DNA from: Globisporangium splendens
Taxonomy: Eukaryota > Oomycota > Peronosporomycetes > Pythiales > Pythiaceae
Assembly: GCA_006386115.1 (NCBI GenBank)
Contig: VFIW01000146.1
Coordinates: 27,199 to 91,198 of the forward strand
DNA length: 64,000 bases
Direction: 5' to 3'
A program made the position numbers and the translations under genes. Below the pieces are notes generated by a model. It ran no database searches, was not told the DNA's origin, and was given only the letters and a program-made list of their open reading frames with translations. Numbering within the stretch: the first letter of the stretch is position 1; each line of letters starts with the position of its first letter. Of this stretch, positions 1-9,931 are shown one piece after another.

Positions 1-1506
1 TTGATGCGCGTGATGCCTTGGTACTTTGGATCCTTGAAGCGCAGATCCCAGAAACTCACTTGGCCGTCGCCTGCGACCGTGACAAACTGGTTCACGTGGG
101 GATCAGTGACAGGCACAAGGTGGCCGCGATTGTTCACTTCCATGCCAGCAGGAAGCCACATCAAGTCCGCGACTGGGCGGCGATGACTCGCATCAATGTA
201 CGACACGTACGTAGGCTTGACCGGCGGAATCTGCTTTTGCGGTTCATCGTGGATGATTTGGAGTTCGCGTTTTTCGATTTGCCCTTCGAGATCAGGTGCT
301 CTGCTTTCGAGAGATCCCACACGAGCACCTGGCCATTGTACAAACCACCGGCGATGATGTGAGGCTGCGAAGGATTGAACCGCAGCGTGAGTACGTCTTG
401 CGGGGCTTCGAGCATGAGCTGTGGATGGATCAGATCGACGAAGTTCCAGATTAAAATGAACGAGCTGTCGATCTTGTCGAGCAGATCAAGTCGCTTGGAA
501 AAGTTCACGTTCGCAGCCGCCGCTACCGCGACGACGCCGTTCTTCTTTGGATGCCAGTCGATCGCCGGGAGCGTCTTGTTTTTGCTGTACATGAGATCCG
601 TGAAGCTCCGGAGCTCTTTGATCGAGTTTTCGTTCTTGTTGGAGAGCGTCGGGTCTTCTTCGTTGAGCACCGAGAACGGGTCAAGGAAGATGTCGAGCGT
701 CTCGTTTTGCTGCAGCGCCTGCTCGACCAGCGGCCTCGAGGAACAGCTGCATCTTCTCGGCGTCCATTTTGGCTTGTCTCTTTTCGGATCCATCACGATC
801 GGTTCGTACTGGAGCGCGCTGTTGACCGAGCGAAACCAACTGGTCTGTGTGGACCCACCGACCAGCTCTGGAATGCCCTGCAGCCCAATATCCTGCTCCA
901 GCCGCGTGAGCTCACAGTTCGGATCTTTATGCTGGTGCCACTCAACAAAGCCTGGGTAGGTGGATCAAATACGACATTTTCATCATCGTATGAAGAATAC
1001 GTAAGTTTGAGCTTCAGGACACGGCAGCAAAAGCACAAAAGACTCGCATTGGTCAGCATCGCGGTCGCTGAACTTGCAGTAGGCGTTGAATTCGTCCGAC
1101 ATTTTCGTCATGGACAGCTTAATCTGTGGTGCGAGTGTCATAGAGATCAACGATGAGTCCTTGATCATGAAGAAAGTACACAATTTAGCAGGTTCTCCGG
1201 ACGTACCAGAGGATGAGAGCTTTTGATGTTGAGAGCGCCGACTTCTTCGTGGCTTTCCTTCGCAGACGCCGACGCCCACGGTCGCGCGAGCATCGGGCGG
1301 TCTTCGTAGACGATCGATGATAAATCGTCTTCGTCACCCGCTGCTTCTTTCCCCTGGGCTGCAAGCGCCTCCTGACGCTCACGCTCTCGTTGCGCCAAGA
1401 TCTCCATTTGTGATTCAAACGCTTTCCGCGTGAGGCACACCAACCAGTTCTCGCCATACACTTCGCTTGGATCCGCGACGATCAGGAGATCATCTCCTTG
1501 CAGTTT
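1..1506 (-). CDS. DNAI3: axonemal dynein intermediate chain, DNAI3/WDR63 (IC140)-like, partial, with apparent frameshifts
   Basis: WD-repeat intermediate chain of inner-arm axonemal dynein, acting in the flagellar axoneme. The minus strand carries family-typical segments in order: GDDLLIVADPSEVYGENW (exon 1506-1207), a short exon from 1123 (IKLSMTKMSDEFNAYCKFSD), an exon from 951 (FVEWHQHKDPNCELTRLEQD), VEQALQQNETLDIF, FTDLMYSKNKTLPAIDWHP, then WD blades with DPHVNQFVTVAGDGQVSFWD near the window edge. The C-terminus lies outside the window. The frame must change near 755-770 and near 285, where no intron fits, and the junction at about 950-1060 does not close. These may be consensus errors, since the protein similarity resumes immediately in the next frame; a decayed copy is the alternative. 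Exons upstream of 1506 were not resolved. Family assignment is from remembered similarity to WDR63. Confidence 0.7.
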
Positions 1507-1812
1507 CTAGCAGCAAAACAGGTTTAGCACTGATAAACTCATGAACGCACGTAACTCGATGTTCACCATGAAGACTCCAGCTTTTCGTACCGCAATTTCT
1601 TATCTTCTAATGGAAAGCTTCGGATCTTTCAACTGGACCTGAATGGCCACAAGTGACCCTGCGGATTTGAGCACCGACCAAAGAACGAAGCAAGCTTTTG
1701 GGCTTTGTGTATCAGGCTAGCACTGCGAGGAAAGAGAAAATATGACTCACCTCGGCTTGCTACCAGTACTGCTTTGAGTGAATCTTCTCCTCAAGACCAG
1801 TATGTCCACTGG
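1507..1812. other. gap between kinase 3' end and dynein upstream exons
   Basis: Probably contains one or more short N-terminal exons of the dynein gene on the minus strand (open stretches with plausible GT/AG sites), but none could be joined in frame with confidence. It also holds the 3' flank of the PP2C-kinase gene. Confidence 0.3.
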
Positions 1813-4800
1813 CTAGAAATTCTCCAACCACTCTATCTCTCCTAAGCATCGCTCCATCTCAGGCATCTCCGTCCCGGACGCCAACTGCTCTTCGAAGAGT
1901 TTCTGCATCGCGTCAGCTTGCTCACACGGGGATGTCTTCGACGCCAGCACGACCCAGTCCACATCGTCAAACCACGAGTACGCGCGGATCACCGAGCCGC
2001 CTTTGTTGATATCGACAACGTTCTGGCCGCCGAGACGCACATCTGGAACGGGATTCAGCAACTGTCGAATCAGATCTCGCACGCTCTCCGAGAGATCGTC
2101 CCGCACGAACTCGAGGCTGTCCATCTGGTGCCGGGAGATTTTCGAGTACATCGCCATTGTCACGTCTTTCTCCGACAAACCTTCTTCTTTCACGGCAAAT
2201 GGCGTTTGTCCGTTCAACATCTCATACAGTAAGATCCCAAGCGCCCAGATATCGGCACTCGCAGTGTGGCCACGAGCCGATACCATCTCCGGAGCCATGT
2301 ACTCGGGCGTACCACAGATCGTGTGCGTTCGCGTTTCGTCCGGAAGCTTCTTCATATGTCTATGCATGCAAGAAAGAAAATGAACTCGTGAGTTTTGGTT
2401 AATTGACACCAAAAGCTCTCTGTAGCTCTTACCTGAAATCATGCAGCTGCAGGTACCCCTTCGTGTCAACCATGATGTTGTCGCTGCTCAAGTTTCGGTA
2501 CGCAAAGCCAGCATTGTGGATGTACTCGAGCATCAGCAGCGCCTGCGCGGCATACACTCGAGCGAGTTTTTCGCTGATGCGATTCTCCTTTTTATCTGCT
2601 AGAAGCGAGGCGAGTTCCGTGACTATGACGCCATTAAACGACATGTAGAAAGCCTTGTCGTCTTTCCACGTGGTCACCATCTCTGGAATCAGCGGCGTAT
2701 CCAGTCGGATCGTTCGGTGCACTGCCAGATACTTGGAGACTTCATCCGCTTTCTTGCCCTTTTTCACCTGCTTCAAAGAGAACACATTCACAGTGTAAAA
2801 CCGCTGCGTCTCAGAGATTCCTTGATAGACTACGAGACATCCAAAGTCGGTCGTTTGGACGACGCAGCGGAACTTCATGTCCTGCGGATGTGGAGAACCA
2901 AGCACCAGCGAGTTTCGTCGCACCGTGGGGCTGTAAATGAGGTTCTTGACTGCCGTCTCGAAATTGTGGCGGGCTTCGCGCTGCTGCCGATCGGCTTCAA
3001 TCATATCTTGCAACCAGCCCAGCACTTCTTCAAACTCTCGCCGTCCGACTTGCAGCAACTTTGTTCTCCCCACGGAAATGACGTTTGCTGCACGAGGAGC
3101 ATCATTGAGAAGAGCGCGCTCACCAAAGTATTGGTTCTTCTTTAGCCGCAACACCTCTCGCGACGTTTTCTTCTCCGTTCCGCTATCCTCTCCCCAGTTT
3201 GTACAAATTACAGCTCCTTCTTGGATCGCATAGAACGTGTTGCCTACATCGCCTTGGTTGATAATGTAATCCCCGTCTTGGAACGTGACTTCCGACAGAT
3301 TATTCGCTAGCCGTTCAAGCTGGGACTGGGTGAGCGCTTTCAAAACATCCACCTTTTTCAGGGTCTGCACCAGGACAGACGTCGGAGTTTTAATGAACAC
3401 GCGACGGAATGCTCGACAGTCAATTCCCCAAAGTACCCCGCTGGACAGAGTCACCACTGAGGATGACCGTGGGCTATTGCTCACGAGCGCAAGCTCGCCG
3501 AACGACGCGTGCTGGTTCTCCTGCTGATCTTTTTCCATGTAGGTGTGCGCGATGCTTTCTTTACCGTCATCGTCGTCATTTCGCGCGATCACCTGGTAGT
3601 TCCCAGACTCCACAAGGTAAAACTTATCACCAGGGTCTCCTTGCTTAATGATCGTATCCCCCGGTTGAGCTTCGATTCGCTCCATGACAGCAAAGATGTC
3701 ATCTTTTTTGCGGCCCGTGAGCTGTCGGAAGAACCAGTTTCCTTTCGTGATTCTCTCTAATACGGCAAGCTGATCCGGAGTCTTTGGGATGACATGATCA
3801 CTGACTTTGTACGCCAAATCTTCCTCTTTGACCATCTGAGCCATATCTTTCCGCATCTGGGCACGCCGCTTCTCTTTCGACATTCTGCGACGAACAGGAC
3901 GCAATTGCTGCTGCCCAAGCCCCGAGTTGCTTTGCCCCCGAGGCAACCGTTTCGAAGGTCCGTCGCCCGTGAACTTGAAGTAGATGCATATAACCGTGAT
4001 ATCGTCTGTCCGGAGTTCATATGTCAGCCAGAGTCGATACGACTCAGCCACGACTTTGTGGCATGCTTCCAATCGGTCTTCGTACTGTGCGACGATATCG
4101 ACAACAGCCTGACTCGTCAGAAACTCGAACACACCATCACTTGCAATGACAACAAATCGATCGTCTTCGGTGAGCTGGAGTGACGTGATCTCCGGAACCG
4201 CGATCACACCAAGTGTTTCGGCGATTTCATCTCCGATACTTCTCGTGAACGCAGTACCCGGAAAGGCTCCGTGGGGAGACCAAATACGAGGAGGATCGCC
4301 GTCTTCATCGACTTGGTCGTTCAAGTCCGCCGCCCAGTTCTACAATTTAAAGCGAGAAAGGGCAAAATGAATACCAGTAGCCAAACACAAGCAGCAAGCT
4401 TTAGCAACTTGCATCGTGTATGAGTGCGATGCCTTCCAATTGATCCATCGTCAGTACTCGCGCACCTGCTCTCCGAACTCGCTCGCGCTCATCCTAACCA
4501 GTGTAATCAAGACATATTTGCATTAGTGTCGAGCACGAATATGCAGGAGCGACAAGCACGATTGCACGTTTACCGATCGATACGGAGTCTGGTCCACAGA
4601 GAGAGGCTGGGCAACCAGCTTCCCTTCGCTCATGGTCGCAATGACGGCGCGGGAGTCCCCGACGTTCGCAACGTGGATCATGCCATTATCGATAAACATG
4701 GAGATCGCGGTGGTTCCACTCAGACTGTCGTCGATTCGAGACGCGTGCAGCTTCGCATTGGTGTCCTCAAACGCCTTGGAGTACGCCTCTAGGAACGACG

Positions 4801-5212
4801 TGTTCTTCTTCTCCATGATCTTAATCAGTCGCTCGGGACACTCTTTCTTCACAAACGTAGCACACAGATCCCCCGTCGTCCCGTGACCGTCAAACACACC
4901 GAAAAACATCTTGCTTTCGTCGCCATTGAACGCTGGAATAATCGTAAAGCTGTCCTGATTTGGCTTGTTAAGAGCTGTATATTGAATGCGCGTTACCATC
5001 GGGTAGTAGCCTCGCTGCGAGACGTACGCGTATTGAATCGACAGCTTGTCCGTGATCTTGGTCCTCACGGGCTTGGACGAGCACACGATTCGGCTGTTGA
5101 TCTGGTCCTTCGTGAGTGGCGACCGTGTCGACTTGGTCCCGGGACCTAGTGCTGGCGCGACTTTCGCCTCCACAGACTCCTGCCGCTGCACGAGGGAAGC
5201 TCCACAGCCCAT
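1813..5212 (-). CDS. PP2C phosphatase - tandem cyclic-nucleotide-binding - protein kinase fusion, kinase likely degenerate
   Basis: Four exons: 5212-4574, 4493-4413, 4339-2433 and 2359-1813 (3174 nt, 1057 aa, frame closes). The N-terminus MGCGAS is a myristoylation/palmitoylation-type start. The PP2C domain (about 60-365) keeps its metal and active-site motifs: [46 protein letters not shown] and DDITVI. CNB-A (about 440-555) has the cassette FGELAL..PRSSSV and CNB-B (about 560-680) has FGERALL..PRAANV; both keep the phosphate-binding Arg. The kinase fold (about 730-1000) keeps the VAIK-type Lys (763) and [10 protein letters not shown], but the catalytic loop reads YRNLSSDN, with Asn856 in place of Asp, and DFG reads DFR. 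The glycine loop is also eroded. A similar architecture is known in plants (PP2C/PKG proteins such as Arabidopsis At2g20050). Likely a cyclic-nucleotide-responsive phosphatase with a regulatory pseudokinase tail at a membrane. Confidence 0.9.
4340..4412 (-). other. GC-AG intron in the PP2C-kinase gene
   Basis: Reading the minus strand, the exon ends ...CACGAT and the intron starts GCAAGTTGC and ends TTGTAG before AACTGGGCG. No GT donor gives an open frame here, whereas this GC donor with the classic GCAAGT context restores the conserved PP2C reading (LTMDQLEGI to SIGDE) and makes the whole gene divisible by three. Confidence 0.75.
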
Positions 5213-5775
5213 GCTACTCGTCAGACGAAATCTTAAGAGAAGCTGAGGAGGATGCCGCCACTTTCTTCTGCTCTGTCAATATCCCCACGTGGTACCAGGA
5301 ACGACTGCTCCAGCGTCAATATCAATCCCCCGGTGTCACTGGTTAGCTGCTGTTTTCTGTACGCGCGGGGCATTCGACGTGTTGCCGATAACAGCGCGTT
5401 CAGCCACTGTGTGTAGCACCATTTCTCGTCGTGGCGTTTCGTGAATGAAAACCCAGTTTTAGTCCTCCGCGCCAAGACAAAAAGCGCGCTTTCGCGGCTC
5501 GGACAACCTTTAAATGCATACAACAAAGCAGAAATGCCTTCTCTTTTCCATCGTGTCTGGAGGAGATTGGTTTGCTGGATGCTCGCCCGCCCTCTGCCTG
5601 TGCTTCTCCGCCCCGGAAAGGCATTTTCTATTGCGACCAGACGACAATGTCAATATCACCAGCACAGCAAGCGGGACCGCTTCTAAAAATATATCTATTT
5701 GTGCTCCGTCCACATGAACAAAATACCTTAACTAGTGGCACGTGCATCGGCGTGCTTCTCTCTCTCTCTCTCTTT
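5213..5775. other. intergenic, promoter side of the PP2C-kinase gene
   Basis: No convincing gene. Contains the upstream region of the PP2C-kinase gene and the 3' flank of the GT31-like gene. A (CT)n tract lies at about 5757-5775, just beyond the stop of the latter. Confidence 0.5.
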
Positions 5776-6792
5776 CTATTGCCCTCCTCCGTGCAACAGC
5801 TCTTCTTGCTCTTCCTTGCCTAAGAGTACCGTATCCTCATTAATCTGGACCGAGTATTGCTTCACCATCTTCACCATCGCGTTCGGCGAATAGATCTCCC
5901 GGTTGTTGAACCACTTGCAGCTCACGTACTGGACCTCGCACTTGTTGTAGTGGATCATCTTGCCCACGGTCTTGTCTTCGCCATAGTCGAGACCATCTAA
6001 TTCCACTTTCACGGGCGCATCCAGCAGACACTTGAGTAGCTCATTGCCCACAAAGTACGAGCCGCCGGTCGCAAACACGTACGAGTTCGTATTCGCGGCG
6101 CCGCCAATGTTGACGTGCATGTCGCCCGCGTAGCACGTGCCGATGTTCTTGCACTTTTTCATGCACTGATAGTAATGCGGCCAGAACACGACAGCTTCTT
6201 CATCTTGCTTGAAGAGGTGGTTGCGTGGATCTTGGCGATGGATATGGCTGATAATCGTGAGCGTCTTGTTGTGCAAGTTCAGGTAGCTATCGACGCCCGA
6301 ATGGCGCACGACACTGAGCGTCTCGTCGAGCTGCGGGGGGACGTACACGTCGTCGTGGGCAAACAGGATCGAATGCGGGGACGCGATAAAGCCGATAAAG
6401 TCCCAATTGGTCTTCTTGCAGACAAAGATGACGCGCTTCGTGAACTCGATGAGCGATGCCGTGTTCTTCTCCATGAGACTCATCTGCCGCGTCGGCAGGA
6501 TCTCGCCCGTGAAACCCATGCGCACGTGCAGGAAGAACATGAGCACCTGCGCATAGTAGCCGAGCGCGAGTCCCGCGACAGCCGCGAACGGGAGCAGCCA
6601 GCGCTTCGAGAGACGCTGCTTCTTGCGCGTCTTGGAGAGGTCCTCGTCGTCCTGGCTGTCCATGCGGACGGGCGCCTTCATGGCCGCGGGAACGTGGCGG
6701 TTGTGCGCGTTGCTGAACGAGCGCTGGCGCTGCGACAGCGGCAGCAGCGGACTGTCGTGTGCGCCCCACTCTTCTCCCCACTCTTCGTGCAT
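5776..6792 (-). CDS. type II membrane protein, GT31/beta-1,3-galactosyltransferase-like
   Basis: Single-exon, 338 aa. A basic cytoplasmic tail (about 1-65, ending KKQRLSKR) is followed by one membrane span (about 66-90), the topology of a Golgi type II glycosyltransferase. The luminal part contains FAHDDVYVPP, which fits the DxD-type metal/sugar-nucleotide site of GT31 enzymes (EDDVFV), then GGSYFVGNELL and GEDKTVGKMI, which resemble the GGGY...EDVYVG block of the same family. Several Cys (CMKKCKNIGTC, CEVQYVSC) fit a luminal disulfide-bonded domain. The region before DDV is shorter than in typical GT31 enzymes, so donor and acceptor are unknown. It could also be an oomycete-specific family with the same fold. 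Confidence 0.6.
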   Translation of the reverse strand: MHEEWGEEWGAHDSPLLPLSQRQRSFSNAHNRHVPAAMKAPVRMDSQDDEDLSKTRKKQRLSKRWLLPFAAVAGLALGYYAQVLMFFLHVRMGFTGEILPTRQMSLMEKNTASLIEFTKRVIFVCKKTNWDFIGFIASPHSILFAHDDVYVPPQLDETLSVVRHSGVDSYLNLHNKTLTIISHIHRQDPRNHLFKQDEEAVVFWPHYYQCMKKCKNIGTCYAGDMHVNIGGAANTNSYVFATGGSYFVGNELLKCLLDAPVKVELDGLDYGEDKTVGKMIHYNKCEVQYVSCKWFNNREIYSPNAMVKMVKQYSVQINEDTVLLGKEEQEELLHGGGQ

Positions 6793-8554
6793 GTTGAATG
6801 CTGGTCGCGTTTACTTCCTGTAAGACCCCAGTATCCGATATGGCGAATAGGGAGGAAAGGGAGGGGGGACGGGGACTGGCGTCATGCGTCGAACCAAACC
6901 GCCAGCACCGCCATTTTGGCCAATCGCCGTTTGTCAATATCAGAATTTCAACCAATAGTATTATCTGTGAATGGAAGTTGAAGGGTCGTGACGAGACGCT
7001 TAGCCAATCGTATCGTCTAACGGACAGAGATTTTGACCAATAGACAATGTGGAAGCGGACTGTCAATTTGTGTGCACAGCGTTCCAAGATCAGAACGGGA
7101 TGAGAAAAGTGTGTTCAAGGCTAGACAAAAGACCGGTAAATGCTTAGTCCAATTTCGAAACTCGAATTTGTAGCTGCACTTGTGCTCATGCTTTTTTCTT
7201 TTCTCGCAACATTGAGAAAAGGATGCCTTACAGACAAAAACTACTCAAGATAGGCAAGCACGCTTACGAAGCTTGCATTTCGTTTGCCAGGATGGGATGG
7301 CACACTAAATATTTCTCAAGCCTAGAAATGCGGGTAATAACTGACAGAGAAAAGCAAGCTGAGCCAGTCAGTTGAGTAGACCAGCGCAATCAGTGTTCAA
7401 GTTTAGGAAAGATACCTCTGAATATCGAGCCATGCGCCGAAACTTGATTTGACACATCCATGCTTTGTTTTACATCTCGCACTGTGTGCTCGATATTATG
7501 CCCACTAGGTCCAAGATCAGAAAGGCAAGGTGTAGATAGTAGGGAAAGCTCGAAACTTGATTGTAAAGAGCTTCTTTATAAGATTTTAAAAAAAGTCCAA
7601 TATCCAACATTTCAGCCAATAGAAAAAGGAAATGAACCATTGTGTTGAAGTTGAAGCGCTGATGTATCATTCCGTATTCACGAGTGACCTCCACAGAAGA
7701 TCAACCGCTCTTCATGGGCGTGGAAGACGACATGGAGAAGAAACGGCACCTGAGAGACCCCTTCCGAGACAATGGGCGGCCGCGCCATCCCAGAAATCCA
7801 TTCGCCATCAGGAGGTAAAGAGAAGCAAGGTGGGTGGCGAGACGTTGGTGATGCCGATGAAAGATGGAAGCGCGACGGCTTTCCGTGCGCCTGCATTGAT
7901 CTGGATAAGGTTGCGTTTGCGTGGGAACTGAGGTTTGGGCGCCTTGTTGAGATTTCGAGACGCTCACGCGCAGCATGTGCACCTTCGGCTTGGTATGTTT
8001 GGGGTTTGTGTGCGGATCATCCGACTTGCGCATTGATGGGTTCTTTGTTTATGTGTAAAACACGGACAGAAATTATTCGTTGTCGAGTGCAGAATCTGTA
8101 TGAAGAGAGAGGGGATCGCTGCAAGTGGTAAAAATCTGGAAATGTTATCACGAAATGGATGGCGAATGGGTTCAGACCTTTTATTTGCGAAGACGAAGGT
8201 TCTTAGCTGACCGAGAGCTGCGTGACTGAAGAAAAGCAACAACGAACAGCTGACAAATGTGAGTTTCAATCACGTTTGACTGCTACATTTGCCTGATGAG
8301 TGAGTTGCTTGCTCGTGCAGACGGACAGAAGACGAAGCAAAACGGCGATCCTTTTTGCTCAGCGTAGCAAGGTCAGTTTTTGTGCTTACAGCCGCAGCAC
8401 CCAGGTTATGACAAAGCTAAAAACGTGAAATTTTGGGACCTGAAGGTTCACAGCGTCAATCTTTTGCCGGCCAAGAACGCTCAGGCTGTAAAGGTCGTAT
8501 GCAACAAGGTCAACATCGCCGAAGCAGAGAAGAGGCAAAATGCGCAAGCGGTGG
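6793..8554. other. 1.8-kb intergenic region between GT31-like and PhyH-like genes
   Basis: Apart from the CCAAT cluster I see no supportable gene. Two stretches (about 6930-7100 and 7500-7680) share wording such as CCAAGATCAGAA and CAACCAATAG/CAGCCAATAG with GAAGTTGAAG, suggesting an old local duplication. Short ORFs here have no recognisable domain. Confidence 0.4.
6920..7041 (-). promoter_or_regulatory. cluster of four CCAAT boxes
   Basis: CCAAT occurs on the + strand at 6920, 6952, 7004 and 7037, spaced 32, 52 and 33 bp, about 130-250 bp upstream of the GT31-like ATG (6792, minus strand). This is a typical distance for NF-Y-type elements. Only the sequence motif is seen; function is inferred. 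Confidence 0.45.
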
Positions 8555-9589
8555 CTAGTTCTTCAAAGCATTCACAATGGCTCGCTCGGTGGGGGTGTAG
8601 GCACCGTCCACCCGATCCAAATTCATCTTTTCATGCAGTCGAATGTTCGGATTGCACATTATCCGGACCGAGTCGACTCCTTTTGTGCCCAGATTCTTGC
8701 TTCGCGCGTGCAACATGAATGGATGGACCAGCATCACGTCTCCTGCTCTCCCATTCACTTCGACGACTCGGCGAAGAGGGAACTTTCTGGCGTTGTAGCT
8801 GACGGCACCTCCTTTGAGTCCACGCGGCTCATTCTTCTCAAGCAACTGCGCAATCGGAACGTGGGAGCCAACTGACAACGCCGTCCCGCCTTCTGTCGGT
8901 CCAACGTCGGAGAAGCAGAAAATGGCGAGCAATCCGGACTCTTTGCTGTCCAGATGATGCTGGTAGGAAGCGCCGTCGACGTGCCATTTCCCTGCTGCTT
9001 CCCATGGGGGTTCTGTTTGGTTTGGGAAGGTGATCATCCACCAGCCACAGCCAAACTCCTCCCACGAGCCTTTGCCGCAAAGCTGGTCGACTGCGCGATG
9101 CAGTCTCGGAGTCAACACATCGTTCCAGAGCGGATCGTCAGCTCCATTGTAAATCTCTACAGCAACAGTGCCCAAGTATGTGAGTCGGGCGTGCGCGCAA
9201 GACAAGAAGAAAAAAGAACACGCACGACAAGCCAAGACATGGTTGAAGGAACGAAATACACCCATACCTGGGATTCCGTGGCGCTCCACCCACGTGCTCG
9301 AATCGCTTTTAAGGATTCCATCCTCTTCCAGGCGGCGCCACACCAACTCGCGGCACTTGGCGGCGGTTTCTTCCGAGAACGCATCCTTCAGAAGCACGAA
9401 GCCGTCGCGGACGAATGCGTCGATCTCGCGCGCCGTGAGCGGACCGTCCGTCGCTTGCCGCTTCGAGGTGCTGCCACCAGCACTGACCGCACCAGTTGAA
9501 GCGGACGCTCTCGCATGGGAGTCAACCGCATCGGGTTGCTGCTGCTGTTCTTGCTCCTCCGAGTGTTGATGCCGTCGTCGTTTGCCCAT
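8555..9589 (-). CDS. phytanoyl-CoA dioxygenase (PhyH)-type Fe(II)/2-oxoglutarate oxygenase
   Basis: Two exons, 9589-9268 and 9156-8555; the 111-nt intron (GTATGG...TGTAG) is a multiple of three and so reads through open. Product 307 aa. The start is ATG 9589 (MGKRRRHQ); the open frame extends upstream only to a TTG. A Gln/Ser-rich N-terminus of about 50 residues precedes the PhyH domain (about 50-300), with REIDAFVRDGFVLLKDAF, the metal triad HVD in KWHVDGASYQHH and the distal His in VHPFMLHARSKN, and an Arg (VRIMCNP) suited to 2-oxoglutarate. No signal peptide or clear PTS1 (ends NALKN), so probably cytosolic; substrate unknown. Divergent from the anoctamin gene. Confidence 0.85.
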   Translation of the reverse strand: MGKRRRHQHSEEQEQQQQPDAVDSHARASASTGAVSAGGSTSKRQATDGPLTAREIDAFVRDGFVLLKDAFSEETAAKCRELVWRRLEEDGILKSDSSTWVERHGIPGMGVFRSFNHVLACRACSFFFLSCAHARLTYLGTVAVEIYNGADDPLWNDVLTPRLHRAVDQLCGKGSWEEFGCGWWMITFPNQTEPPWEAAGKWHVDGASYQHHLDSKESGLLAIFCFSDVGPTEGGTALSVGSHVPIAQLLEKNEPRGLKGGAVSYNARKFPLRRVVEVNGRAGDVMLVHPFMLHARSKNLGTKGVDSVRIMCNPNIRLHEKMNLDRVDGAYTPTERAIVNALKN

Positions 9590-9931
9590 TTCGCTTTCCA
9601 ATCAGGTGCACTTCTCACTCCGAGTGTGATTTTCGGTTGTCCACCATAGGTTTGTTACCCACGCGTCCGCCCACCCTGTCCGGTCCCGCCAATCAGAGGC
9701 CACCGTGAGCGGACGGAGCAGCACAATTGAACCCAACGGTCGGCCTTTCTTTTTCTTTTTTTCGCCATAACCGCTCTGCTGGCACTCGCGAAAACGCAGA
9801 AAGAAACAGAGCGCAACAGCAGCGTGAAGCGCGCATTTCTCCGTCCACAGCACCCACTGGCGAGTGCGACGGCGCGACGATCAGTTGGCCATTCTCGCGT
9901 TCTAGAGCACGCGCACGTGAGACCGACCAGC
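9590..9931. promoter_or_regulatory. shared upstream region of the divergent PhyH-like and anoctamin genes
   Basis: 342 bp between the two divergent start codons. A CCAAT box lies at about 9690 (CGCCAATCAGAGG) and a T-rich stretch at 9745-9765. Probably a bidirectional promoter; no other structure seen. Confidence 0.4.
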
